Source of the DNA: Pseudomonas hamedanensis
GTDB taxonomy: Bacteria > Pseudomonadota > Gammaproteobacteria > Pseudomonadales > Pseudomonadaceae
Reading direction: 5' to 3'
Length of the DNA: 64,000 nt
Assembly: GCF_014268595.2 (NCBI RefSeq)
Contig: NZ_CP077091.1
Location: forward strand, 3,498,001-3,562,000
The translations under genes and the position numbers were made by a program. Each line of letters starts with the position of its first letter. Within the stretch, counting starts at the first letter, position 1. The notes under the pieces are model-generated. The model searched no databases. It saw only the letters and a program-made list of their open reading frames with translations, and had not been told where the DNA came from. Below, piece after piece: positions 1-8,106 of the stretch.

Positions 1-1272
1 GCGCAGAAAGAAGTCGTACCCCAGGCCCGCGCCGGTTTGCTGCCCAACCTCTCTGGCGGCGCCGAAGTCGCCGACGTGCGCACCTCGATCGACCAGCCGT
101 CGGCCATCGCCAACCGCAGCGCGCGTTCCTATCAAGCGACGCTGGCGCAGCCACTGTTCCGTGCCGATCGCTGGTTCCAGTACCAGGCAGCGAAGGATGT
201 TAACGAGCAAGCCGCGCTGCAACTCTCGGCGACCGAACAGAACCTGATCCTGCAGACCGCCGAAAGCTATTTCAACGTGCTGCGCAGCCAGGACAACCTT
301 GCCTCGACCAAGGCCGAAGAAGCCGCGTTCAAGCGCCAACTCGACCAGTCCAACGAGCGCTTCGATGTCGGCCTCTCGGACAAGACCGACGTGCTGCAAT
401 CGCAAGCCAGTTACGACACCGCACGAGCCAACCGCATCGTCGCGCAGCGTCAGGTCGACGACGCCTTCGAAGCGTTGATCACCCTGACCAACCGTCAGTA
501 CAACTCGATTCAGGGCATCGTGCACACCCTGCCGATCCTGCCGCCGGCCCCCAACGATGCGAAATCCTGGGTCGACACGGCGGCGCGGCAGAACCTTAAT
601 CTGTTGGCCAGCAACTACGCGGTCAGCTCCGCCGAGCAAACCCTCAAGCAGCGCAAGGCCGGCCATTTGCCGACCCTCGACGCGGTAGCCAAATACGAGA
701 AAGGCGATAACGACGCCCTCGGTTTCGCCAACCCGAACTCCTTCGGTGCGCCCTACGGCGGCAACGTCGAACAGAGCACGCTGGGCCTGCAACTGAGCAT
801 CCCGATCTACAGCGGCGGCCTGACCAGTTCGCAAGTGCGTCAGTCTTATGCGCAACTCGATCAGAGCGAGCAGCAGCGTGAAGCCCTGCGGCGCCAGGTA
901 GTGGAAAACACCCGCAATCTGCACCGTGCGGTGAACACTGACGTCGAGCAGGTGCAGGCGCGCCGCCAGTCGATCATTTCCAACCAGAGCGCGGTGGAAG
1001 CCACGGAAATCGGTTACCAGGTGGGGACGCGCAATATCGTGGATGTGCTCGATGCGCAGCGCCAGCTGTACACCTCGGTGCGCAACTACAACAACACCCG
1101 TTACGACTACATTCTCGACAACCTGCGTTTGAAGCAAGCGGCGGGGACGTTGAACCCCGGCGACTTGCAGGACCTGACCCGCTACCTGAAGGCCGACTAC
1201 AACCCGGACAAGGACTTCCTGCCGCCGGACCTGGCGTCAGCGGCAGAAGCACAGCTCAAGGCCCGGCCATAA
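1..1272 (+). CDS. TolC family outer membrane efflux protein (5' truncated by window edge)
   Basis: Outer-membrane channel of a tripartite efflux or type I secretion system. The reading frame is open from base 1, so the gene starts upstream; 423 residues are visible and only the signal peptide and the first few dozen residues are missing. The protein has the TolC layout of two repeated alpha-helical halves: long heptad-rich helices (ATEQNLILQTAESYFNVLRS near residue 80, then VDVLDAQRQLYTSVRNYNNT near 350), each followed by short beta stretches such as QLSIPIYSGGLTSS. It ends at the TAA at 1270-1272 and is followed by a REP pair. In P. aeruginosa the closest family member by memory is OpmH; that assignment is inference. 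The family call is secure; the pump partners are not in the window. Confidence 0.9.
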   Translation, partial: AQKEVVPQARAGLLPNLSGGAEVADVRTSIDQPSAIANRSARSYQATLAQPLFRADRWFQYQAAKDVNEQAALQLSATEQNLILQTAESYFNVLRSQDNLASTKAEEAAFKRQLDQSNERFDVGLSDKTDVLQSQASYDTARANRIVAQRQVDDAFEALITLTNRQYNSIQGIVHTLPILPPAPNDAKSWVDTAARQNLNLLASNYAVSSAEQTLKQRKAGHLPTLDAVAKYEKGDNDALGFANPNSFGAPYGGNVEQSTLGLQLSIPIYSGGLTSSQVRQSYAQLDQSEQQREALRRQVVENTRNLHRAVNTDVEQVQARRQSIISNQSAVEATEIGYQVGTRNIVDVLDAQRQLYTSVRNYNNTRYDYILDNLRLKQAAGTLNPGDLQDLTRYLKADYNPDKDFLPPDLASAAEAQLKARP

Positions 1273-1290
1273 AAATCTGGAATGAATCCC

Positions 1291-1425
1291 CTGTGGCGAG
1301 GGGATTTATCCCCGTCCGGCTGCACAGCAGTCGCAATAGCGGTGGACACGGTTTTTCTGAATCACCGCGTTGAATGGTTTTAGGGCTGCTTCGCAACCCA
1401 GCGGGGATAAATCCCCTCGCCACAG
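1291..1425. repeat. REP pair (family with core GGCGAGGGGATTTATCCCC)
   Basis: The left arm CTGTGGCGAGGGGATTTATC (1291-1310) and the right arm GGGATAAATCCCCTCGCCAC (1404-1423) are inverted copies separated by about 90 bp. Each arm is also an internal palindrome. It fills the gap between the TolC-family gene and the end of waaA and would form a hairpin between the two convergent genes. A second copy lies at 57449-57581. Confidence 0.85.
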
Positions 1426-1440
1426 TAATATTCCAAGCGA

Positions 1441-2715
1441 CTATTGAATCAGCCGACCCAAACCATCCAGCAGCCGCTGCAACGCGCCCTGATTGCGGCG
1501 CATCACCGCCAGCCCGGCCTCGGCCATGCGTTGCGCATCGCGCGGCAATTCGAACAAGCGCTGCACTTCAACCGCCAGCCCTTCGGCATCATCGACTTCA
1601 ACCAGCGCCCCGCCGTCTCGCAACTGCGCGGCGATGTCGAGGAAGTTGAACAGGTGCGGGCCGCTGAGCACCGGTTTTGCCAGCGCAGCGGGTTCGAGCA
1701 GATTGTGCCCGCCATTGGGCACCAGGCTGCCGCCGACAAAGGCGCTGTCCGCCAGCGCATACAAAAACAACAGTTCGCCCATGGTGTCGCCAAGCAGGAC
1801 CGAAGTCTGCGCATCGACATTGACACCCGTCGAGCGCCGCACCGTAGCAAAGCCTTCGCGCTGGCAGACGTCGAACACCGAATCGAACCGCTCCGGATGG
1901 CGCGGCACCAGAATCAGCAACGCGTCCGGATGATTGCTCAGCAAGCGACGATGGGCGTCGAGCACCACTTCGTCTTCACCCTCGTGGGTGCTCGCGGCGA
2001 TCCACACTGGACGTTCCTGCGCCTGCCATTGGCTACGCAATTGCGCAGCGCTTTGGAGCAGTTGCGGATCGATGGTCAGGTCGAATTTGATCGAGCCGGT
2101 CACTTCAACCGTCTCGGGGCGCGCGCCGAGGTCACGAAAACGCTGGGCCTCGGCTTCGGTCTGCACCGCCAGAAAGCTCATTTCGCCGAGCATCGGCGCG
2201 GTCAGCTTGTTGAATCGGCCGTAGCCCCTGGCCGATCGCTCGGACAACCGGCCGTTGGCCAGCGCCACCGGGATGCCGCGTTTGGCGCATTGATGAATAT
2301 GGTTAGGCCACAGCTCGGTCTCCATGATCACCGCCAGCGTTGGCTTGACCCGATCAAGAAAACGCGCCGCCGCGCAAGGCAAGTCATACGGCAAGTAGCA
2401 ATGCTGGATGCGCGGCTCGTTGGCGAACAGTGCCTGAATCCGCTCCGAACCGGTCGGTGTCATGCAGGTCACGGTGATCGGCAGTTGTGGATAACGTTGC
2501 AGCAAGCCACGGATCATCGGCGCTGCGGCGATGCTTTCGCCGACCGACACCGCGTGCACCCATATGCCGCCAGGTTGCAGCGGCGGCATGCCGTAGGTGA
2601 AACGTTCGCCAATCCGTTTGGCATAGGCCGGCGCCTTGCGCGCGCGCAGCCACAGCCGAATCGCCACCAATGGCAGCCCCAGGTAAAACAGCGCGGTGTA
2701 GAGAGTTCTATTCAT
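1441..2715 (-). CDS. waaA: 3-deoxy-D-manno-octulosonic acid (Kdo) transferase
   Basis: Transfers Kdo from CMP-Kdo to lipid IVA at the inner membrane, the first step of LPS core assembly. The 424-residue length matches the family. The N-terminal hydrophobic anchor (residues about 4-22, LYTALFYLGLPLVAIRLWLR) is followed by the conserved HAVSVGESIAAAPMI block, whose Glu is the family's catalytic base, and by ETELWPN near residue 130. The C-terminal half has the GT-B donor-binding region (GGSLVPNGGHNLLEPAALAK). It is transcribed alone, convergent with the TolC gene and 11 bp downstream of the end of the LysR gene. The gene order waaA, LysR, SMR, FAD oxidoreductase, AKR agrees with PA4988-PA4992 in P. 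aeruginosa (memory). Confidence 0.96.
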   Translation of the reverse strand: MNRTLYTALFYLGLPLVAIRLWLRARKAPAYAKRIGERFTYGMPPLQPGGIWVHAVSVGESIAAAPMIRGLLQRYPQLPITVTCMTPTGSERIQALFANEPRIQHCYLPYDLPCAAARFLDRVKPTLAVIMETELWPNHIHQCAKRGIPVALANGRLSERSARGYGRFNKLTAPMLGEMSFLAVQTEAEAQRFRDLGARPETVEVTGSIKFDLTIDPQLLQSAAQLRSQWQAQERPVWIAASTHEGEDEVVLDAHRRLLSNHPDALLILVPRHPERFDSVFDVCQREGFATVRRSTGVNVDAQTSVLLGDTMGELLFLYALADSAFVGGSLVPNGGHNLLEPAALAKPVLSGPHLFNFLDIAAQLRDGGALVEVDDAEGLAVEVQRLFELPRDAQRMAEAGLAVMRRNQGALQRLLDGLGRLIQ

Positions 2716-2726
2716 GGCGGCGGAGT

Positions 2727-3623
2727 TTATCGACTTTTATCGCCGATCGCCCGCAAGTGCACGGCGAAACGTTCAGCCAGCCAGCGCGCGGCCGGACCGA
2801 GCGGCTCATCGCGGCGCCAGACCAGTTCCACCACCAGCGCCGGCGGAGTCCACTCGCTGTCCAGTTCGACCATCAAGCCCTGATACGCCGAATACTGCAC
2901 CACATGGCGCGGCAACCACGCCCAGCCAAGGTCACGCACCAGCCATTCGGCCATGACGTAGAAGCTGTCGGCGCGCCACACTTGCGGGCTGGCCGGTTCG
3001 TTACCGGGATAGAGACTGGTTTGCGTCGACATCAATAGTTGCCGGTGTTGCGCCAGTTGTTGGCAAGTCACGTAAGCCTGCTTCGCCAGCGGATGATTGA
3101 CGCCGCAGACCGTGACCATCTCGACGCTGCCCAGCACGCGCCGCTCGAGGGCTTCGGGGATTTCGTCGTGATAGAACAACAGGCCCAGATCAGCGCGTCG
3201 CTCGACCAGTTTGCGGGCGACTTCGCCTTGTGCGGCGCTGGTCAGCTGCACTTCCAGGCTGGGAAACTGCTCGGCCAGCGCGGCGAAACTTTCCACCAGC
3301 GCCTGATACGGCATCGCCTCGTCCTGGGCGACACGCAATTGCGCTTCCTGACCGCGCAACATGGCCATGGCGCGGCCATTGAGACGTTCGCATTGGCGCA
3401 GCACTTCCCGTGCCTCTTCCAGCAATGCCTCGCCCGCCTCGGTGAGACTCGGCTGACGCCCGCTGCTGCGTTCGAACAGGCTCACGCCCAGGTCCGCTTC
3501 GAGCATCGCAACAGCGCTGCTGATCGCCGACTGCGCCTTGCGCTGCCGACGCGCCACGGCCGAGAACGAACGCTGTTCGGCGACCTCTACAAAAACACGC
3601 AACTGCTCGAGATTCCACTGCAT
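2727..3623 (-). CDS. LysR-family transcriptional regulator
   Basis: A 298-residue DNA-binding regulator with typical LysR size and layout. The N-terminal winged helix-turn-helix spans about residues 3-62 (LEQLRVFVEVAEQRSFSAVA, then QSAISSAVAMLEADLGVSLF, then LTEAGEALLEEA). A periplasmic-binding-protein-like effector domain follows from about residue 90. It diverges from the small multidrug resistance gene at 3732, with 108 bp between the two starts. LysR proteins often control the divergent neighbour and themselves, so the SMR pump gene is the best target guess. The ligand cannot be told from sequence. Confidence 0.93.
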   Translation of the reverse strand: MQWNLEQLRVFVEVAEQRSFSAVARRQRKAQSAISSAVAMLEADLGVSLFERSSGRQPSLTEAGEALLEEAREVLRQCERLNGRAMAMLRGQEAQLRVAQDEAMPYQALVESFAALAEQFPSLEVQLTSAAQGEVARKLVERRADLGLLFYHDEIPEALERRVLGSVEMVTVCGVNHPLAKQAYVTCQQLAQHRQLLMSTQTSLYPGNEPASPQVWRADSFYVMAEWLVRDLGWAWLPRHVVQYSAYQGLMVELDSEWTPPALVVELVWRRDEPLGPAARWLAERFAVHLRAIGDKSR

Positions 3624-3731
3624 GCGCTTTCACAACCCATCTTCTGAACAGATAGGTAATGAATTTACCCCATCTGTCGAATGCCTAAAATGGTGCCTCA
3701 GCAAGCAACGATTTATTCGAGGAATGAAACC

Positions 3732-4064
3732 ATGAACGCCTATGTCTATCTGGCCATTGCCATCTGCGCCGAAGTGATAGCCACCGTTTCGATGAAAGCG
3801 GTCAAAGGCTTCAGTACACCACTGCCGCTGATTCTGGTCATCGTCGGCTACGGCATCGCCTTCTGGATGCTGACGCTGGTGGTGCGCACCGTGCCGGTGG
3901 GGGTTGCCTACGCCGTGTGGGCGGGAATGGGCATCGTCATGGTCAGCGTCGCGGCGCTGTTTATTTACGGGCAAAAGCTCGACGTGCCGGCGATGCTGGG
4001 GATGGCGTTGATCGTGCTGGGCGTGGTGGTCATTCAGCTGTTTTCGAAGACTGCCGGTCATTAA
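3732..4064 (+). CDS. Small multidrug resistance (SMR) family transporter
   Basis: A 110-residue EmrE/SugE-type transporter with four hydrophobic helices. The membrane-embedded proton- and drug-binding glutamate is visible as Glu14 in AICAEVIATVSMKA, and the family motif WAGMGIV lies near residue 63. The ATG at 3732 was chosen because it follows GAGGAATGAAACC and gives the standard SMR N-terminus; the longer frame from 3681 would add 17 residues not seen in the family. WAGMGIV is closer to the EmrE/Qac pattern (WSGVGIV) than to Gdx guanidinium exporters, so drug or quaternary-ammonium export is the better guess. It is divergent from the LysR gene and followed by a REP pair. Confidence 0.92.
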   Translation: MNAYVYLAIAICAEVIATVSMKAVKGFSTPLPLILVIVGYGIAFWMLTLVVRTVPVGVAYAVWAGMGIVMVSVAALFIYGQKLDVPAMLGMALIVLGVVVIQLFSKTAGH

Positions 4065-4080
4065 AAAGCAACGCGATCCC

Positions 4081-4172
4081 CTGTAGGAGTGAGCCTGCTC
4101 GCGATAGCGATCTGTCGCTCAACATCTATGTCGTCGGTTACACCGCTATCGCGAGCAGGCTCACTCCTACAA
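4081..4172. repeat. REP pair (family GTAGGAGTGAGCCTGCTCGCGATAGCG)
   Basis: The arms CTGTAGGAGTGAGCCTGCTC (from 4081) and GAGCAGGCTCACTCCTACAA (to about 4172) are inverted and joined through GCGATAGCG...CGCTATCGC, so the whole element can fold back. It lies 17 bp after the SMR stop codon and could act as its transcription end or mRNA stabiliser. Sister copies are at 46670-46763 and 52805-52893. Confidence 0.88.
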
Positions 4173-4262
4173 GGTTTGTATTCCACGTGTTGATCATCGA
4201 CAAATCCCGCGCTTTCCCGAGTCTGTATACTGCGCCCTCGTCTTGAACACTGAGGTCGCTGC

Positions 4263-5438
4263 ATGCCATCCGTTATTTCCACCGACGTTCTGATTGTCGG
4301 CGCTGGTGTCGCCGGCCTCTGGCTGAACGCGCGTCTGCGCCGCCAAGGGTTTTCGACCGTGCTTGTGGAGAGCGCCAGTCTCGGCGGCGGGCAGAGTCTC
4401 AAGTCCCAGGGCATCATCCATGGCGGCGCCAAGTACGCGCTGCACGGTGCGCTGACCGGCGCCTCGGAAGCCATCGCCGACATGCCGCGCCGCTGGCGCG
4501 AAGCGCTGGCCGGTAATGGCGAGCTGGACCTGTCCAGTGTGCGCCTGCTGTCTGAAGCGCATTACCTGTGGTCGCCAGGCACTTTGGCCGGCAACCTCAC
4601 CAGCTTCTTTGCCAGCAAGGCCGTGCGCGGCCGGGTTGATCAGGTCAAGGGCGACGAGCTACCCCTGGCCCTGCAAGACAAGCGCTTCAAGGGCAAGGTC
4701 TACCGACTCGCCGAACTGGTGGTGGACGTGCCAAGCCTGATCCGGCGACTGGCCGATCTGGCCGGTGACGGTCTGCTTGCCGGTCAGCTTATCGAGCCGC
4801 TGCTGGAAGCAGGTGTGCTGGTCGGCCTGAAAGTCGATGGCCGCGCGATCCGCGCACAACGCATCGTCCTCAGCGCGGGGGCCGGCACCGCCGAACTGCT
4901 CGAAGCCCTCGGCCTGAGCCGTCCGGCCATGCAACGCCGGCCGCTGCACATGATCCTCGCCAAGGGTCCCGGCCTGAAACCGCTGTACGCCCACTGTCTG
5001 GGCGGCGGCACCAAACCGCGCATCACCGTGACCACGCACCCGGCGGCTGACGGCCAGTGGGTCTGGTACATGGGCGGTGACATTGCCGAAAGCGAAGGGG
5101 TGGCCCGCGAGCCGGCCGAACAGATTGCCACCGCGCAAAAAGAAATCGCCCAATTGTTGCCGTGGATCGACCTGAGCACCACGCAGTGGGCGACCTTGCG
5201 AGTCGACCGCGCCGAGCCGCTGCAAACCGGGCTGACGCGCCCGGACAATGCGTTCCTGGCCGAAGAAGGTCGCCTGCTGGTGGGCTGGCCGACCAAACTG
5301 GCACTCGCGCCGGACTTCGCTGATCGGGTCATCGCCTCCCTGCAACGCGACGGTATCCAGCCGCAAGCGGCAGAACCTTTACCAGCCCTGCCCAAACCAC
5401 CGCTGGGTGTCCCGGCCTGGGAGCAACTGCTGCCATGA
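4263..5438 (+). CDS. FAD-dependent oxidoreductase (DAO family)
   Basis: A 391-residue flavoprotein of the D-amino-acid-oxidase / glycerol-3-phosphate-dehydrogenase fold. The N-terminal Rossmann dinucleotide motif is clear (VLIVGAGVAGLWLNARLRRQ, residues about 9-28), followed by a glutamate at the end of the second beta strand (VLVES) and a GGGQSLKSQGIIHGG loop. The C-terminal part has a GRLLVGWPTKLALAPDFADR stretch expected at the FAD edge. The substrate is not evident. A TATACT -10-like hexamer occurs at 4226-4231. Its TGA overlaps the ATG of the aldo/keto reductase (ATGA at 5435-5438), so the two are almost certainly co-transcribed and translationally coupled. The pair corresponds to PA4991-PA4992 by memory. 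Confidence 0.85.
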   Translation: MPSVISTDVLIVGAGVAGLWLNARLRRQGFSTVLVESASLGGGQSLKSQGIIHGGAKYALHGALTGASEAIADMPRRWREALAGNGELDLSSVRLLSEAHYLWSPGTLAGNLTSFFASKAVRGRVDQVKGDELPLALQDKRFKGKVYRLAELVVDVPSLIRRLADLAGDGLLAGQLIEPLLEAGVLVGLKVDGRAIRAQRIVLSAGAGTAELLEALGLSRPAMQRRPLHMILAKGPGLKPLYAHCLGGGTKPRITVTTHPAADGQWVWYMGGDIAESEGVAREPAEQIATAQKEIAQLLPWIDLSTTQWATLRVDRAEPLQTGLTRPDNAFLAEEGRLLVGWPTKLALAPDFADRVIASLQRDGIQPQAAEPLPALPKPPLGVPAWEQLLP

Positions 5439-6247
5439 CCATCGCCACCCTGCACGAGCTGCATCGCCCGCTGGGCAGTACCGGCCTGATGGTTTCGCCG
5501 CTGGGCCTGGGCACAGTCAAGCTCGGTCGCGACCAAGGCGTAAAATACCCCAACGGCTTCCAGATTCCCGACGACGACGCCGCGCGAATGCTGCTCAAGC
5601 AAGCGCGGGAGTTGGGCATCAACCTGATCGACACGGCCCCGGCCTACGGCCGCAGCGAAGAACGCCTCGGCCCGCTGCTGCGCGGCCAGCGTCAGGACTG
5701 GGTGATCGTCAGCAAAGTCGGCGAAGAATTTGCCGATGGCCTGTCACGCCACGACTTCAGCGCCACGCACACGCGAATGTCGGTCGAGCGCAGCCTGCAA
5801 CGTCTGGAAACGGATTTTATCGACCTGGTGCTGGTGCACTCCGATGGCAACGACCTGGCGATTCTCGAACACGAAGAGGTTTATGCCACACTCGCGGCGC
5901 TCAAGGCCGAAGGTAAGATTGGTGGTTTCGGCTTTTCCGGGAAAACCGTCGAAGGCGGCCTGAAAGCCTTGGAGCAAGGCGACTGCGCGATGGTCACCTA
6001 CAATCTGAACGAACAAAACGAGAGCGCAGTCATTGACTATGCTGCTGCCCACGGCAAAGCCATTCTGGTAAAAAAAGCCCTGGCCAGCGGTCACGTTTGT
6101 CTGAGTCCGGGTGTTGACCCGGTGCGCGCCAGCTTCGAATTGCTCTTTACCCGGCCCGGCGTCGCCAGTGCTATCGTCGGCACGATCAATCCGCTGCACC
6201 TCGCCCATAACGTAGCGACCGTTGCTCAGGTCCTGCGTGGTCACTGA
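5435..6247 (+). CDS. Aldo/keto reductase
   Basis: A 270-residue NADPH-dependent TIM-barrel reductase. The catalytic tetrad is visible in order: Asp in NLIDTAPAYGRSEERLG, Tyr in the same segment, Lys in WVIVSKVGEEF, and His in IDLVLVHSDGND. The C-terminal cofactor loop is present as SAIVGTINPLHLAHNV. It overlaps the upstream flavoprotein by 4 bp and is followed 31 bp later by the unknown gene at 6279, so the three probably form one operon. The substrate is unknown. Confidence 0.9.
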   Translation: MTIATLHELHRPLGSTGLMVSPLGLGTVKLGRDQGVKYPNGFQIPDDDAARMLLKQARELGINLIDTAPAYGRSEERLGPLLRGQRQDWVIVSKVGEEFADGLSRHDFSATHTRMSVERSLQRLETDFIDLVLVHSDGNDLAILEHEEVYATLAALKAEGKIGGFGFSGKTVEGGLKALEQGDCAMVTYNLNEQNESAVIDYAAAHGKAILVKKALASGHVCLSPGVDPVRASFELLFTRPGVASAIVGTINPLHLAHNVATVAQVLRGH

Positions 6248-6278
6248 CGCCGCCCCGCGGCCTTAAGCAGGAGCCGAT

Positions 6279-7244
6279 ATGCCGCGTACGCTCATCAGAA
6301 AGAACCCGAGCAACTTCAAGACGCTGCCGCTGTTCGTCGAAGCCACGCCTGAAGGCCTGAGCTATCAGAGCGTGGGCATGCCGCTGAACTTCGCCCAGAC
6401 CCTGCAACGGCGCAAACCGGTGAGCGTGGCGGACAGCGAGCGCTTTTCCCTGGAGCTGGCCAACCTCGGTGTTTCCGTGCGGCTGACCCTGCATTGGCAG
6501 AACCGCGATTATTGGGTGCTGGTGCGCCAGCGCCGCCAGGACCGCGGCGATGTCGTGCTGAAGCTGATTTCCGGTTACGTGCCGGCCCATGAGTTGAACA
6601 TTCCGCTGCACACGGCGATTCAGGAAATTGCCGAAGAGTGTTTGCTGGAAACTCCGGAAGGCTGGCTCGGCGGGCGCTTCAACGATACCTGGCTGCCGGC
6701 GCCGTACGCCGCCGCGCTGCATTACCGTGAGGCGCTGCCGTTTCGCCTGACGCCGCTGTCCGGCTCGGCGCGTCCGGTACGCTGCGCCAATCTGCAATTG
6801 CTGGAGCGGCCCCGGGCATACGTGCACTTGCCGACCGCTTCACTGCAATTGATCTACGACTTGCGCCTGGAAATCCCCAGGGAAGCCAAATCTTTGAGCC
6901 TGTTTCATGTCGATGAACGACTGGAGGGCGATCAACTGGTGGCCCGGCTCGACCGCAAGCGTCCCGACCTGTACCTGATGCCCCTCGAAGACGGCAAGCC
7001 GCTGGCCGAGCTTTACACCCTCAAGCGTGACAAGCTGGTGCCGGCCAGCACCCGCGGGCTGCACCTGGCGGAAAGTTTCGCCAGCCAGCAAGGCTGGGTC
7101 GTACAGGAAGAGCGCATCCGCTGGAAGGACTGGCTGGTGCAGCAGGGATTGCAACCGGCGCAGGCGCCACGCTCGGGCCTCAAGCAGTTGAGCATCAAGG
7201 CGCTGCGTCTGGTCGGCCTGGGCAAGAAGCGCGCGAGCAAATAG
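6279..7244 (+). CDS. Conserved protein of unknown function (PA4993-like) with a Nudix-box-like segment
   Basis: A 321-residue soluble protein with no signal peptide or membrane segment. The start is supported by AGGAG eight bases upstream of the ATG. I do not recognise a firm family. By position it matches P. aeruginosa PA4993, which some annotations call a metal ABC transporter ATPase; there is no Walker A motif here, so that name is not supported. Around residues 106-133 the run GYVPAHE...QEIAEECLLE looks like a degenerate Nudix box (G, five residues, E, then a QEIxEE in place of REUxEE, with a longer gap). The C-terminus is basic (RLVGLGKKRASK). It ends four bases before the stop of the convergent gene at 7249. 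Confidence 0.7.
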   Translation: MPRTLIRKNPSNFKTLPLFVEATPEGLSYQSVGMPLNFAQTLQRRKPVSVADSERFSLELANLGVSVRLTLHWQNRDYWVLVRQRRQDRGDVVLKLISGYVPAHELNIPLHTAIQEIAEECLLETPEGWLGGRFNDTWLPAPYAAALHYREALPFRLTPLSGSARPVRCANLQLLERPRAYVHLPTASLQLIYDLRLEIPREAKSLSLFHVDERLEGDQLVARLDRKRPDLYLMPLEDGKPLAELYTLKRDKLVPASTRGLHLAESFASQQGWVVQEERIRWKDWLVQQGLQPAQAPRSGLKQLSIKALRLVGLGKKRASK

Positions 7245-7248
7245 CCGA

Positions 7249-8049
7249 TCAGCGTCGGCGATCGATCCAGGTGCGCAACGTCGCGAAGAAGTGAAAGTAG
7301 CGGTTTTCGCGTTTGCCCATGCCGCGCTTGGGCGAAAACGACTCGTCGGCGTATGCACCATTGATGCGCACCCGCGACGCCTGGGTCGGCAACGTGCAGA
7401 CCTTGGCACCCGCCTGGAGCAGCGCGTACTTGAGCAACCGCTCGGAGTGCAATTTTCTGCCCGTCGCCTGGCAAAAGTCGAAGATCCGCTCGATCCGCTT
7501 GCCATACGCGACGTAGGTATCGCGCCCGCACACGGCGAAGCGGTCGTTGAGGCCGCCCCACCATTGCCAGTCCGGCACATAGGCATTGTGCCGGCGGGCC
7601 TCGGGGTGGCTGAACACGTAGCCGGGCAGTGCGCTGTGGAAGAAGTTGTCCGGTCGCACAAACACAACGAAATCCGGCTCGAAAGGCTCCATCAACGTGG
7701 TCACGGTATGCAGCGAGTTGAGCTGATAAATCAGGTTGCGCAACGACGCATAGTCATCTGCCCAGGTATCGCCCTGCGCCTTGACCCGCTCGAAATCCCA
7801 GCGTTCCAGCACACCGTCGGTCGAGGTCAGCGAGCCGCTCATGGACTCGAAGGGCTGATAGTTGTCAGCCGCCAGCTCGCCTTTCTCGCCGGAGCGCAAA
7901 TTGTGCACTTCATCGACTTTATACAGGTGATAAAAGCACTTCACCTCGCTGCCCGCGGGCAACTGCGCCAGTACGTTCTGTTCGATTGAAGGGAAGCAGA
8001 TCTGCGAATTTCTCGGAATTCCGAAAAACGCCACGGCAATTTTCAACAC
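7249..8049 (-). CDS. Putative glycosyltransferase-like protein of unknown family
   Basis: A 266-residue soluble protein, last gene of the minus-strand unit that begins at msbA. It starts with a Rossmann-type beta strand (MLKIAVAFFGIPRNS). It carries an acidic RPD motif (FVFVRPDNFFHSALP, about residue 128) where GT-A enzymes have their metal-binding DxD, and a WWGGLNDRFAVCGRDTYVAY motif near 165. A similar NDRFA motif occurs in uncharacterised sugar-transferase-like families. Its position 57 bp after a sialyltransferase-like gene and downstream of hldE supports a role in modifying the LPS core or another surface glycan. This is inference; no substrate can be named. Confidence 0.5.
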   Translation of the reverse strand: MLKIAVAFFGIPRNSQICFPSIEQNVLAQLPAGSEVKCFYHLYKVDEVHNLRSGEKGELAADNYQPFESMSGSLTSTDGVLERWDFERVKAQGDTWADDYASLRNLIYQLNSLHTVTTLMEPFEPDFVVFVRPDNFFHSALPGYVFSHPEARRHNAYVPDWQWWGGLNDRFAVCGRDTYVAYGKRIERIFDFCQATGRKLHSERLLKYALLQAGAKVCTLPTQASRVRINGAYADESFSPKRGMGKRENRYFHFFATLRTWIDRRR

Positions 8050-8106
8050 TCGATTGCACCTATGAAGAAATGATTCGGCCCGGCAGGCACCTGACTGCGG
8101 AGTCGC

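Noticed and set aside
1444..2883. 479-codon open frame antisense to waaA
   Set aside because: Shadow of waaA; His/Arg/Gln-rich product typical of antisense frames, no ribosome-binding site.
6279..7244. Calling the PA4993-like gene a metal ABC transporter ATPase
   Set aside because: No Walker A, signature or Walker B motif is present.
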